From Porticoccaceae bacterium (GTDB taxonomy: Bacteria > Pseudomonadota > Gammaproteobacteria > Pseudomonadales > Porticoccaceae), in assembly GCA_021773435.1 (NCBI GenBank), contig JAJFKC010000007.1:124001-188000 (forward strand): 64,000 nt of DNA. Direction: 5' to 3'. Of the stretch, positions 18,637-27,840 are shown piece after piece (the stretch's first letter is position 1; each line of letters opens with the position of its first letter). Both the position numbers and the translations under genes were made by a program. The notes under the pieces were generated by a model. It did not search any database. It was given only the letters and a program-made list of their open reading frames with translations, and had not been told where the DNA came from.

Positions 18637-19413
18637 CTAATCAAGGCTTATCCAGCCGCCGACCGCCTGTACAGGCTTGCGGCTCATGGTGTCTTCCAGC
18701 CAGGCAACCACGGCATACCTTTCTGCCTTGGGTAAGTTGTTTGAATCCAATATCAAACTGGCATGGTAGTTATCTTCAGCACGCAATAGGCTGCCCGTAG
18801 ATCGCAGCACTACAAAATTATGTGGCAACGTAAGTCCGCTGTTCTCACCTCTTTTTACTTCGCTATCAAGACCCATACCAAGCCAGGCAAGCTGTAGTTC
18901 GAGCGCGCGTGGCTTTTTGTTGCCAGGTAAATCGGCGGGTATATACGTCACATCAACATGGCCTTTGTCGTAGACAATTTGCAAATCGCCTGGCTCGTTA
19001 GATTTTTGCCTCGGCCATGCCGCACCATTAAAAAACCCGGTCCACTCTCTGCCGTCAATCACAAAACCGGGGGTATAAACACTGCGCGTATTTCCAAGCC
19101 TTTGATGCAGCCGTTGTCGTTGGCTGTGCTCAGGTTTTGCGAAAGGGTCTTTCCAGCCAACGTAATCCCAGTAGTCGACATGAAACGCTATTGGAATACG
19201 GGTCTTCCACAAATTCTGATCGGTTAACAACGCACTAATATGCTTATCGGCGGGTGGACAACTACTGCATCCTTCTGAAGTGTAAAGCTCAATCAGCTGC
19301 ACTTGTTGCGATCCGCTCTGGAAAATGGTCGGCGCCGCATGGCTACATACTGCACAGAAACTTAACCATGAAATAGTGACAAGACTGATAATCAATCTGG
19401 ACTTTTTATACAT
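18637..19413 (-). CDS. DUF1223-domain exported thioredoxin-like protein
   Basis: A 258-residue protein with a signal peptide (residues about 1-26, ending near SHA-AP). It contains the DUF1223 signature LIELYTSEGCSSCPPAD, in which CSSC sits where thioredoxin-fold proteins have their redox pair. FHVDYWDYVGWKDPFA is a second family motif. DUF1223 proteins are presumed periplasmic or secreted; their activity is not established. It is the first gene of the pair with the DUF3179 gene. A perfect inverted repeat lies about 85 bases upstream. Confidence 0.88.
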   Translation of the reverse strand: MYKKSRLIISLVTISWLSFCAVCSHAAPTIFQSGSQQVQLIELYTSEGCSSCPPADKHISALLTDQNLWKTRIPIAFHVDYWDYVGWKDPFAKPEHSQRQRLHQRLGNTRSVYTPGFVIDGREWTGFFNGAAWPRQKSNEPGDLQIVYDKGHVDVTYIPADLPGNKKPRALELQLAWLGMGLDSEVKRGENSGLTLPHNFVVLRSTGSLLRAEDNYHASLILDSNNLPKAERYAVVAWLEDTMSRKPVQAVGGWISLD

Positions 19414-19497
19414 CGTATTTCATTTGATCAGCTGTCTATTTTTCGGTCGATTGTTGATGAACAGAGTGTTTATAGACCACTTAATAAGACGAACATT

Positions 19498-19517
19498 CCG
19501 TTCTTTAGAAAGAACGG
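19498..19517. promoter_or_regulatory. perfect inverted repeat upstream of the DUF1223-DUF3179 operon
   Basis: CCGTTCTTT-AG-AAAGAACGG: two 9-base arms with a 2-base centre. It lies 85 bases upstream of the DUF1223 start and 145 bases after the cysN stop. No T-run follows on the minus strand, so an operator for a dimeric regulator is as likely as a terminator for cysDN. Confidence 0.4.
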
Positions 19518-19661
19518 GCAAAGAGAAAGGCAAGGGGGAAAGGGCAAGCCCAGTCTCGGACAATTGAGTCAACAGACCCAGAGCCACAAGCTTTTGACTC
19601 TGTAACTCGATGAAAAAAATGGGGCCATAAGCACCGCAGCGATCGCTGAAGGCAAACAGAC

Positions 19662-21311
19662 TTAAGCGAAGACACCCTCTTCCAACAAACGTTTTAGCAC
19701 ATCTTCAACATTTGTCTGCTCACTCACAATCTCGATGGCTCCACTAAAACCGCCATTTGTGTCAGACGAAAGGCAAATCACGATCAAGCATCCAGATTCA
19801 GCAATATCAGCAAGCCTGGCGGCATCACCACTACTGACATCTTCAAGCAACAAGCAATGGCAACCACGCTCAAAAAGATGTCGCTCCAACGCTCGACCCA
19901 ACTCTGGCGCATCACTACCGGTCAGGCTTAACAGCGCAGGCTTATGACCTGTGCGTGCCCGTCGCTCAGCTCCGCTAACCGGCTCGAAACGCTGACTCGC
20001 GGCTCCACTCGAGCCGGTAACCATCCCGGCCCCAACGGTAATGTTGGTCAGCCGGTCAACTAAAATAAAGGCCCCAGTGCTTTTAACCTTGGCGTAGGCA
20101 TCAAAAGCCAGCGGCACGTTGGTGGTGATCTGGCAATGGGCAATTTCGTTGAGCTGTAGTTCGTTAATATCTTTGTGCTGCTCGAAGGTATTAATATCGG
20201 TTCGATAATAAATGCTGGAGATAGACCCCGTAACCAGATGAGTGGCCAATTTTATATAATACTGTTTGCCCGGCAGGCAGGCGGCCTCGGCCATCCAGAC
20301 AATGCTTGCGTCAAAACGATGGCCAATTTCAGCCCGATTATTAACGTGGGCGATGGTGTCACCGCGACTGATGTCGATCTCATCTTCTAGCGTCAGCGTA
20401 ACCGCCATGGGCGGGAAGGCTTTATCAATTTCACCTTCTGCGGTAATAATTGAACTCACCTTTGTGGTTTTTCCAGAAGGTAATGCAACCACCTCATCGC
20501 CCTTGCGAACCACACCTGCTGCCAGCGTACCGCAAAAACCGCGGAAATCCAGGTTAGGTCGATTGACATATTGCACGGGTAGACGCAGATCTTCGAAATT
20601 AGCGTCATTGCCAATCTCAATAGTTTCGAGAATTTCCATCAGGGGTTTACCCTGATACCAGGGCGTTAGCTCACTCGGGTTCACCACATTGCTGCCGGTT
20701 AAGGCCGACAGAGGGATATATCGGATATCGTCAATTTCAAGCTCCTGGGCGAGCTGCTGGTAGTCGGCACAAATTTCGTTAAACACGTCCTCGCTGTAAT
20801 CGATCAGATCCATTTTATTCACAGCGACCACAACATGCTTAATGCCCAACAGCGAGGTGATGTAGCTGTGTCGACGGGTCTGGGTGAGAATACCGTAGCG
20901 GGCATCGATCAGAATAATTGCCAGATCACAGGTCGACGCGCCAGTGGCCATATTGCGCGTATACTGCTCGTGACCCGGCGTATCGGCAATAATAAATTTA
21001 CGTTTGGCGGTAGAGAAATAACGATAGGCAACATCGATGGTAATGCCCTGCTCGCGCTCAGCCTGGAGACCGTCTACTAATAGCGCCAGATCAATCTCAT
21101 CGCCAGTGGTGCCGGACTTGACGCTATCGGCTTTAACCGCAGCAAGCTGATCCTCATAAATCATTTTAGAGTCGTGGAGTAATCTCCCGATCAGCGTGCT
21201 CTTGCCATCATCGACACTGCCACAGGTTAATAAACGAAGCAGCTCCTTACGTTCGTGCTCGGCAAGATAGCTTTCAATATCACTGAAGATGAGTTCTGAC
21301 TGGTGGGACAT
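19662..21311 (-). CDS. cysN: sulfate adenylyltransferase subunit 1 with relic APS-kinase tail
   Basis: GTP-hydrolysing subunit of ATP sulfurylase. Residues about 25-240 are the GTPase: P-loop [17 protein letters not shown] and NKMD are intact, followed by two beta-barrel domains. E. coli CysN has 475 residues; fused CysNC proteins have about 630. This one has 549. The extra ~95 residues begin like a CysC domain (PALLSLTG..., then [10 protein letters not shown]) and end like one ([13 protein letters not shown]). However, the P-loop G-x-S-G-x-G-K-S is replaced by GSDAPEL and the central ~90 residues are missing. The tail is therefore probably a non-catalytic relic. Lies 70 bases after cysD. Confidence 0.95.
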   Translation of the reverse strand: MSHQSELIFSDIESYLAEHERKELLRLLTCGSVDDGKSTLIGRLLHDSKMIYEDQLAAVKADSVKSGTTGDEIDLALLVDGLQAEREQGITIDVAYRYFSTAKRKFIIADTPGHEQYTRNMATGASTCDLAIILIDARYGILTQTRRHSYITSLLGIKHVVVAVNKMDLIDYSEDVFNEICADYQQLAQELEIDDIRYIPLSALTGSNVVNPSELTPWYQGKPLMEILETIEIGNDANFEDLRLPVQYVNRPNLDFRGFCGTLAAGVVRKGDEVVALPSGKTTKVSSIITAEGEIDKAFPPMAVTLTLEDEIDISRGDTIAHVNNRAEIGHRFDASIVWMAEAACLPGKQYYIKLATHLVTGSISSIYYRTDINTFEQHKDINELQLNEIAHCQITTNVPLAFDAYAKVKSTGAFILVDRLTNITVGAGMVTGSSGAASQRFEPVSGAERRARTGHKPALLSLTGSDAPELGRALERHLFERGCHCLLLEDVSSGDAARLADIAESGCLIVICLSSDTNGGFSGAIEIVSEQTNVEDVLKRLLEEGVFA

Positions 21312-21346
21312 GTTTCAGTAATTCCTTTGGCTCGGTTTGGGCTGCG

Positions 21347-21374
21347 CTAGTTGCTAATAGCTAGTTGCTAATAA
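21347..21374. repeat. two tandem 14-bp repeats between cysD and cysN
   Basis: CTAGTTGCTAATAG is followed directly by CTAGTTGCTAATAA. The duplication lies in the 70-base spacer between the two genes, about 36 bases before the cysN start, and could affect coupling or be a recent slippage event. Confidence 0.6.
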
Positions 21375-21381
21375 TCGATAA

Positions 21382-22293
21382 CTAAAAATAGCCTTCTTTC
21401 TTTTTCTGCTCCATGGAACCGGCCTGATCAAAATCGATCACCCGACCCTGACGTTCGGAACTTTTAGTCAGCAGCATTTCCTGGATAATCTCTGGCAAAG
21501 TAGTGGCGTTGGATTCAACGGCACCGGTCAACGGATAACAGCCGAGGGTTCGGAAGCGCACCATTTTCATTTCTGGCACCTCGCCCTCCGCCAATGGCAT
21601 TCGATCATCATCGACCATAATCGACACGCCATCGCGTTGTACGACGGGTCTCTTTTTGGCTAAGTAAAGCGGCACGATAGGAATATCTTCCATATAAATG
21701 TATTGCCAGATATCCAGTTCGGTCCAGTTAGAGAGTGGGAACACGCGTATGCTCTCACCTTTCTTTACTTTGCCGTTATAGAGATTCCACAGTTCGGGAC
21801 GTTGGTTTTTGGGATCCCAACGATGGTTTTCATCGCGAAACGAATAGACTCGCTCCTTGGCCCTGGATTTCTCTTCATCGCGGCGCGCGCCACCAAAAGC
21901 CGCATCAAATTGATACTTGTCCAGGGCCTGCTTGAGTCCTTCGGTTTTCATCACATCAGTATGCTTCTGACTGCCGTGGCTAAAGGGGCCGATACCGGCA
22001 TCTACTCCGTCCTGGTTAATATGCACCAACAACTCCATGCCGACCCGCCTGGCCTGCTCATCGCGAAAAGCGATCATCTCCTTAAATTTCCAGGTGGTAT
22101 CGACATGCATTAACGGGAACGGCGGCTTACCAGGATAAAACGCTTTCATGGCCAGGTGGAGCATGGTCGCTGAATCCTTACCCACTGAATAAAGCATCAC
22201 CGGTTTATCAAACTCGGCGGCTACCTCGCGGATGATATGGATACTTTCCGCTTCAAGCTGCTTCAGGTGGGTAAGTTTGGATGCCTTCGTCAT
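21382..22293 (-). CDS. cysD: sulfate adenylyltransferase subunit 2
   Basis: Catalytic subunit of ATP sulfurylase, forming adenosine 5'-phosphosulfate from ATP and sulfate. [18 protein letters not shown] and the PP-loop type motif [13 protein letters not shown] are diagnostic. The ATG at 22293 gives 303 residues, matching E. coli CysD; the in-frame TTG at 22311 would add six. The C-terminal region ([23 protein letters not shown]-type end) is intact. First gene of a cysDN operon; the rest of the sulfate assimilation pathway is not in the window. Confidence 0.96.
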   Translation of the reverse strand: MTKASKLTHLKQLEAESIHIIREVAAEFDKPVMLYSVGKDSATMLHLAMKAFYPGKPPFPLMHVDTTWKFKEMIAFRDEQARRVGMELLVHINQDGVDAGIGPFSHGSQKHTDVMKTEGLKQALDKYQFDAAFGGARRDEEKSRAKERVYSFRDENHRWDPKNQRPELWNLYNGKVKKGESIRVFPLSNWTELDIWQYIYMEDIPIVPLYLAKKRPVVQRDGVSIMVDDDRMPLAEGEVPEMKMVRFRTLGCYPLTGAVESNATTLPEIIQEMLLTKSSERQGRVIDFDQAGSMEQKKKEGYF

Positions 22294-22657
22294 TCTGTAC
22301 GTCTCAATCAATGATTCAATTATTCGGCCAAATATTCAGCTAATTATTCAGCTAAATATCGCAGGGGCGCTATGTAAGCACGAATGCCATCGGACGGCAT
22401 AAGAGCGATGTATTATATCGTTATTGCGCCGTCATAATTCGTTTTCACCCTGTCATCAATTCGCCACTTGCGGCAGCCAATATTGGCCGTCCGGCAGTGA
22501 CCATTCCCAGGCACATTTTAGCTCGGTTCGGGCCGATCTGGTCGGGCAATTCAATCGTTACAGGCCACTGCATTGATCTCACACTCGACGACTAAAAATA
22601 GCCATTGAATTCTCTTACCCTTCAGACAAGAATGGGCAACACTTTTGGAGATCTATT
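22294..22657. promoter_or_regulatory. divergent intergenic region cysD / aldehyde dehydrogenase
   Basis: 364 bases without a gene. It must hold the promoters for cysDN (minus) and the aldehyde dehydrogenase (plus; GGAG lies 9 bases before its ATG). The cysD-proximal part contains three 12-bp tandem repeats. The rest shows no clear -35/-10 pair or operator that I can support. Confidence 0.5.
22321..22356. repeat. three tandem 12-bp repeats upstream of cysD
   Basis: Units TATTCGGCCAAA, TATTCAGCTAAT and TATTCAGCTAAA stand head to tail, 28 bases upstream of the cysD ATG, in the likely 5' leader or promoter. Regulator-binding iterons or a leader element are both possible. Confidence 0.65.
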
Positions 22658-24178
22658 ATGAATGCAGCACTCAGTCCGATTCCCACAGCCAGCGCCGGTG
22701 CCCCGCTATATCAGGAGGAGTATGGACAATTTATTGGCGGCGTATGGGTGGCTGGCGACAGCGGCAAAACCATCGACTTACTTAATCCTACCAATGGCCA
22801 AACGCTATCGCGTATTGCAGCGGGTAACGCCACCGATGTCGACCGAGCCGTCAGGGCCGCCGCCAAAGCCCAGCTCACCTGGGGACAGAGTGCTCCTGCA
22901 GAGCGGCAAGCCATTTTATTGGAAATGGCCCGTCGTTTACAGGCGCGAATATCGGACTACGCCTTACTTGAAACGCTGAACAACGGCAAAACGCTGATGG
23001 AATCGCAGATGATGGAATTACCCGGTTGTGTCGAACAGCTGTCAATGTTTGCGGGAGCGGCTTATTCACTCGAAGGTAAAAGCCGAGATTATCCCGACGC
23101 GGTGGGCATCATTCATCGCGAACCCATTGGTGTTGTCGCACAGATTATTCCCTGGAATATTCCAATGATGATGACCGTCACCAAGATCGCCCCGGCGATT
23201 GCTGCTGGTTGTGCGGTGGTGCTGAAACCGGCTGAATCGGTGTGTCTTTCGGTGATGGAATTCTTTCGCGAAATGCAGGATTTGATTCCCCCCGGCGTCA
23301 TCAACGTGGTGTGCGGTTACGGTGCCGATGTCGGTGAAGCCCTGGTCACCCACCCCGAGGTACGCAAGGTCGCCTTTACCGGCTCGAGACCCACGGCGCA
23401 GACCATCATGCGCTACGCCGCTGCCAATATTATTCCGCAAACCCTGGAGCTGGGTGGCAAATCTGCCAACATCGTCTGCCCCAGCGCTGATATCGACGCG
23501 GCAGTCGAGGGAGCGGTGATGTCAAACATCATGAATAAAGGCGAAATATGTCTTGCAGGCTCCAGATTATTCCTCCACGAATCAATCCAGGAAGAATTCC
23601 TCGCCAAACTCAAAGGCGTGCTTGAGCATGTCCAGTTAGGCGACCCAACCCTGCCCACTACCCACATGGGCCCCCAGGCTTCGGTGATGCAACGGGACAA
23701 AATAGAGCGGTATCTTGAGATTGGCATTGACGAGGGAGCGACAGTGCTCACCGGCGGACAGCGGGCCACGGGTGAAGGTTTAGACGCAGGCAACTTTATT
23801 CAACCAACAATATTTACCAATGTGCGCAATGATATGCGTATCGCTCAGGAGGAAATCTTCGGCCCGGTGACATCAGTACTGATCTGGAAGGATGAAGAAA
23901 CCCTGCTGGCTCAGGCCAATGACTCAGTTTATGGCCTTGCTGGCGGCGTCTGGACCCAGGATTTAAATCAGGCCCACCGGCTGGCCCGCGCGTTACAAAC
24001 CGGCACTGTCTGGGTCAATCGTTATTACAACAGTAAAACTGGCATGCCGCTGGGAGGCTATAAACAAAGTGGTTTCGGGCGCGAGTTCTCCCTGGAAGTA
24101 CTGAATCACTACACCCAAACAAAATCGGTGGTGATCAACCTCGCACCGGGGAAAATTGGGCTGTTTGATCCTCGGTAA
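22658..24178 (+). CDS. NAD(P)-dependent aldehyde dehydrogenase
   Basis: A 506-residue aldehyde dehydrogenase of the betaine-aldehyde/phenylacetaldehyde dehydrogenase-like group, which oxidises aldehydes to acids. The fold motifs are complete: PWNIPMMM, the glycine motif FTGSRPT, general base Glu264 in LELGGKS and catalytic Cys298 in GEICLAGSR. The C-terminal PLGGYKQSGFGRE segment is also present. The substrate cannot be told from sequence alone. It stands alone on the plus strand, with a good ribosome binding site (TTTTGGAG). Confidence 0.93.
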   Translation: MNAALSPIPTASAGAPLYQEEYGQFIGGVWVAGDSGKTIDLLNPTNGQTLSRIAAGNATDVDRAVRAAAKAQLTWGQSAPAERQAILLEMARRLQARISDYALLETLNNGKTLMESQMMELPGCVEQLSMFAGAAYSLEGKSRDYPDAVGIIHREPIGVVAQIIPWNIPMMMTVTKIAPAIAAGCAVVLKPAESVCLSVMEFFREMQDLIPPGVINVVCGYGADVGEALVTHPEVRKVAFTGSRPTAQTIMRYAAANIIPQTLELGGKSANIVCPSADIDAAVEGAVMSNIMNKGEICLAGSRLFLHESIQEEFLAKLKGVLEHVQLGDPTLPTTHMGPQASVMQRDKIERYLEIGIDEGATVLTGGQRATGEGLDAGNFIQPTIFTNVRNDMRIAQEEIFGPVTSVLIWKDEETLLAQANDSVYGLAGGVWTQDLNQAHRLARALQTGTVWVNRYYNSKTGMPLGGYKQSGFGREFSLEVLNHYTQTKSVVINLAPGKIGLFDPR

Positions 24179-24335
24179 CTGGCTACGTCAATCTGTGCTT
24201 ATTTAAATTGTTCGCATTCGTCTGCGAGAATATTGCTCGAAGACCACACTCATCCTGACTGATGTAAACCGTTTTTGTCCGTCAACGTTGAATAGTCAGG
24301 TAGTTTTCAAACACTCATTTAACGAGAGTAAGCAA

Positions 24336-24656
24336 ATGAAGAAATCTATAGTTTTGAGCACGATTGCAGCTGTAGCAACTTCTCTGGCGATTGCCAGCGA
24401 GCCGGTAGAGCGCGACAAGGACCATCAACGGGCCAAATTGGGTCAGATGATGATGAAAAAAATGGACACGGATAACGATCATCAAATTAGTCTGCAAGAG
24501 TTCACCCAGTTTCATAAACAACGCTTCGAGAAAATGGATGCTAATAACGATGGCTATGTGACACCCGAAGAGGCGAAAGCCCATCATCAAAGCGTGCGAG
24601 AAAAATGGCGTCAGCGAAGGCAGGAAGCTGAGTCTAATGCAAGTCCGGAAACCTAG
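24336..24656 (+). CDS. small exported EF-hand protein
   Basis: 106 residues from the ATG at 24336. It has a signal peptide (residues 1-20, ending AIA-SE) and two EF-hand calcium loops: DTDNDHQISLQEF and DANNDGYVTPEE. The His/Lys/Arg-rich C-terminus is unstructured. It is probably a periplasmic calcium-binding protein; partners are unknown. An in-frame ATG 16 codons upstream would hide the signal peptide and is not preferred. Confidence 0.85.
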   Translation: MKKSIVLSTIAAVATSLAIASEPVERDKDHQRAKLGQMMMKKMDTDNDHQISLQEFTQFHKQRFEKMDANNDGYVTPEEAKAHHQSVREKWRQRRQEAESNASPET

Positions 24657-24665
24657 ATTTCAATT

Positions 24666-24684
24666 GTGCTTCGTAGCGAAGCAC
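24666..24684. terminator. stem-loop between EF-hand and CoA-transferase genes
   Basis: GTGCTTCG-TAG-CGAAGCAC, a perfect 8-bp stem with a 3-base loop, 9 bases after the EF-hand stop and between two convergent genes. The T-run is weak, so it may act as a bidirectional or mRNA-end hairpin. Confidence 0.5.
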
Positions 24685-24738
24685 TAATACTACGAAACCC
24701 TAATACAATCGAACAAATTCCGTGCGATATCTAATCGG

Positions 24739-25917
24739 CTAACGCACAACATTAGACTGATAAAGCCGGTCGATATCGCTATCTTCGAAGCCACAATTTG
24801 CCAATATTGATCGGCTGTGTTCGCCCAAACCCGGTGCCGAACCCTGAATTTTTGCCGGTGTTTCAGAAAATATTGCGGCGGGTCTGGCCTGCCTGACGCG
24901 ACCCAGGCTATCGTCATCTAGCTCGACTATCAGCTGGTTCGCAAGGATTTGTTCATGATCCAATAATGTCTTTCTGCTTAATACCGGTGCGCAGGGCACT
25001 CCGTGGTCATCCAGCTGTTTAAGCCAGTATTCGCTTGTATTGGTAGCGATCACTGCCCCGGTCATGGTGATTCGTTCATCAACATTTTTAATTCGCCCAT
25101 TTGGCGTATTAAAACGTTCATCATTCAACCAGCTCTCGCGATCCAAAGACCGACACATGCCCTCCCATTCGGCATTGGATACCGCACCCGCGGTGATGTA
25201 ACCGTCCATAGTTTGATAGACAAGATCGGGGGCCAGCTGTGGTGGCGGCTTGCACTCATCACCGACCACGGTATATCCCGCCATACCTTCGGCCCAGGTC
25301 AGCGCAATCATGGCATCAAGCATCGCCAGTTTTATGTGCTGACCCTTGCCGGTTCGCTCACGAGCAAGCAATGCGGCAGTTATAGCCTGGGCAGAGGTGA
25401 TTGCAGTGGTCTTGTCGGGAATAACCGTGCGAATCATTTGGGGGCGACCGGTGTCTCGGTGCCGTTGGATATCAGCCAAACCGGATAGAGCCTGAATGAC
25501 CGGATCGTATACCCGTTTATGTGCATAAGGGCCATCTTCACCGAATCCAGATATCGAGCAATAGACAATATCTGGCTTGACCTGCTTGAGCACTTCATAA
25601 TCCAGGCCCATCCGCTCAATAGCCCCGGGCCGAAAATTTTGCACAAATACGTCTGCGGTCGCGGCAATATTTTTGACGATTTGCACGCCCTCTGGCGTCT
25701 TCAAATCCAGAGCTATACTTTTTTTGCCTCTGTTTGCGGATAAAAAAGAGGGTGATGTGTCCGCTTGGCCTCCGCCCATCTGGCGGACAATATCACCGGC
25801 GAGGGGCTCAACCTTGATGACTTCGGCACCCTGATCACATAAAAGCATTGTCGCCAGTGGACCAGACAAAACAGCCGAAAGATCAAGAATTCGAAAACCG
25901 GATAATGGCCCAGCCAT
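24739..25917 (-). CDS. CaiB/BaiF family (class III) CoA-transferase
   Basis: Class III CoA-transferases move CoA between carboxylic acids without a ping-pong anhydride of class I. The 392 residues from ATG 25917 (GGAG 7 bases upstream) show GFRILDLSAVLSGPLATMLL, the GADVIKVEP-type motif and FVQNFRPGAIERMGLDYE. SANRGKKSIALDLKTPEG is typical, as is YCSISGFGEDGPYAHKRVYD with the region of the catalytic Asp. The substrate is unknown. An upstream ATG at 25986 adds 23 atypical residues. A related gene lies at 55.1 kb. Confidence 0.9.
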   Translation of the reverse strand: MAGPLSGFRILDLSAVLSGPLATMLLCDQGAEVIKVEPLAGDIVRQMGGGQADTSPSFLSANRGKKSIALDLKTPEGVQIVKNIAATADVFVQNFRPGAIERMGLDYEVLKQVKPDIVYCSISGFGEDGPYAHKRVYDPVIQALSGLADIQRHRDTGRPQMIRTVIPDKTTAITSAQAITAALLARERTGKGQHIKLAMLDAMIALTWAEGMAGYTVVGDECKPPPQLAPDLVYQTMDGYITAGAVSNAEWEGMCRSLDRESWLNDERFNTPNGRIKNVDERITMTGAVIATNTSEYWLKQLDDHGVPCAPVLSRKTLLDHEQILANQLIVELDDDSLGRVRQARPAAIFSETPAKIQGSAPGLGEHSRSILANCGFEDSDIDRLYQSNVVR

Positions 25918-26198
25918 GCTTTGCTCCAGATTATTTAGCCGCTGATAACGGCTCTGTCGATACCAGGTTGGGTATTCTGTACTCAATTAAAACCGGTAAG
26001 GTCATTGTCAAAAAACGTTACCATCAATTTTTTGAGGATAAGCAGCCAAGCGTCAACGCACTGCCAAGTATGAATTGCCTCAATCAATTTAAGGCCACCA
26101 TTGACGATAAAAATGGCAGTCTGACTATTAAGTAAAAGACCGCAGCTAATGGCCTGATAATCAAAGCTTCGCCAATCAAATCTTCTAATTGGCGATTA

Positions 26199-27062
26199 TC
26201 AAGCAGCCTCAATACGAATAAGCGCACCGAACACATCTTCTCTGGGTACTTCAAGAGTATCGGCTGAATCCGCCGACGGCTTAACATTAAGACCATTACC
26301 CGTTAGGGCTTTGGCTGTGCCTGCCAAATCTGGAGACTGCAGTACCAGGGCGTACATACCCTCTTTACCATCTTCCAGAAACTGGGCGATGGCTTTGGCA
26401 AACGGTTTGGATGCATCCTCAACTTCAACCAGTTCGATAGCGCCGCCAGTTGGCGGTCGGCAAATAGCAGACCGCACGCCCCGCTGCTGGTCTAATTCAG
26501 CATCGACTGCGGACTCGTCCATAGCCAGTTTGAATTGCTCAGCATAAACACTCACCGCGTGATCCAGATCCTGAACAGCAACGATCACTCGGACAATACC
26601 CGATAATTTTGGCGCGCCGGACTCGTCTATCTTGCCTTTGTAAGGCGTATTAAAAGATTTCACCGGGTAAACACGAATCAATACGCCATGGGTAGAGCTC
26701 GGGTGGACATCGCGACCAAAAGCGCCGGACATCAGGGGCATCACGTTCAGTCCTCGCTCTGCCAACTCAACCGCTTCGTCATCCGGCACCGGGGCTTCCA
26801 ACATTAGCGCAAATAGCCCTTCGCCACGACTATCCAGAAAGCCCTGTAAGCTCTTGCTCAACGGCGTATCGGGATCGACCGGAGACATCAATTCAATATT
26901 ACTGCCGCCCTCGGGCACACACATCCCCAGGGCCGCGCCGTAATCCCTGGAACTCATTTTGGCCATGTCGATAACCGGCATAGCGAATTTATCTCGGAAC
27001 AGCTCAACGATGGCGGGATAATCGTGAACAGCAATAGCAATACGAGGCATTCCAGTAATCAT
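26199..27062 (-). CDS. tandem VOC-superfamily (glyoxalase-like) protein
   Basis: A 287-residue protein made of two consecutive vicinal-oxygen-chelate modules. The first begins at MPRIAIAVHDYPAIVELF and the second near residue 145 at GIVRVIVAVQDLDHAVSVY. Each has the beta-alpha-beta-beta-beta pattern, with an E-type end strand (IELVEVED). Members are metal-dependent dioxygenases, isomerases or non-catalytic binders. The expected His metal ligand at the first strand is not conserved, so catalysis is uncertain. The start is set by AGGAG 9 bases upstream. It lies 281 bases upstream of the CoA-transferase gene on the same strand. Confidence 0.75.
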   Translation of the reverse strand: MITGMPRIAIAVHDYPAIVELFRDKFAMPVIDMAKMSSRDYGAALGMCVPEGGSNIELMSPVDPDTPLSKSLQGFLDSRGEGLFALMLEAPVPDDEAVELAERGLNVMPLMSGAFGRDVHPSSTHGVLIRVYPVKSFNTPYKGKIDESGAPKLSGIVRVIVAVQDLDHAVSVYAEQFKLAMDESAVDAELDQQRGVRSAICRPPTGGAIELVEVEDASKPFAKAIAQFLEDGKEGMYALVLQSPDLAGTAKALTGNGLNVKPSADSADTLEVPREDVFGALIRIEAA

Positions 27063-27201
27063 GGTCTTGGCTCCTTTTCTGTAGCACAGAAATATTTATG
27101 ATCGTTTGAATTAGAACTTGTTGCCTAATTAAAGCACAGGCTGGCATAGTAGGACTCAAATAATAGTATCGAAACCAACTAAATTAGCTGATAAAACCGA
27201 C

Positions 27202-27741
27202 ATGGCAAATTCACTACTTGATCAATTACAAAAAACCGGCCTGGTAGACGGCAAAAAAGTTAAGCAGGTAACCAAAGATAAACGCAAGCAAGAAAAGGCT
27301 CAGCGCAAAGGCCAACAAGCCCCAGGTGATGAACGCCAGGCACAATTACAACAGGCGAAAGCCGAAAAACTGGAAAATGACCGACAGCTGAACCTGGCCA
27401 AAGAGGAAAAAGCCCAACGCAAAGCCGTGGCCGCACAAATCAAACAATTGATCGAGATGAATGCAATTGCCGCCACCGGTGATCAGCCATTTAATTTTGC
27501 TGATGGCAAATATATCAAACGCATCTACGTGGACGATGAACAGGCCGGGCGCTTAAGTCGGGGCGTGTTCACCATCGTCAAGCAAGGGGAGAAATATATT
27601 GTCGTGCCCTCCCCCGTTGCCGACCGAATCGCCCAGCGGGATCCCGGGCGAGTCATTTTCAAAGCGGACAAAAGACAGCAAATTGCCGACGAAGAAGATG
27701 CCTATGCAGATTATAAAATTCCGGATGATCTGACCTGGTAG
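27202..27741 (+). CDS. DUF2058 family protein (YaiL-like)
   Basis: A 179-residue cytoplasmic protein. The N-terminus SLLDQLQKTGLVDGKKVKQV followed by a long Lys/Gln/Glu-rich helix and a C-terminal globular part (FNFADGKYIKRIYVDDEQ, PDDLTW end) matches DUF2058, exemplified by E. coli YaiL, at the same length. The charged helix is likely a coiled coil or nucleic-acid-binding. Function is not established. Confidence 0.9.
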   Translation: MANSLLDQLQKTGLVDGKKVKQVTKDKRKQEKAQRKGQQAPGDERQAQLQQAKAEKLENDRQLNLAKEEKAQRKAVAAQIKQLIEMNAIAATGDQPFNFADGKYIKRIYVDDEQAGRLSRGVFTIVKQGEKYIVVPSPVADRIAQRDPGRVIFKADKRQQIADEEDAYADYKIPDDLTW

Positions 27742-27840
27742 GGCCCGTCAAGTCGAAACCGAGTTAGGCAGCGTATCTGTAACTTATCGGGCTATGACGG
27801 CCGTCAAGGACAGCGGCAATCAAGGGCGGTAACTGTGACA

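Noticed and set aside
25848-26135. 95-codon ORF running out of the CoA-transferase start region
   Set aside because: Half of it is antisense to the CoA-transferase; the remainder has no motif or ribosome site.
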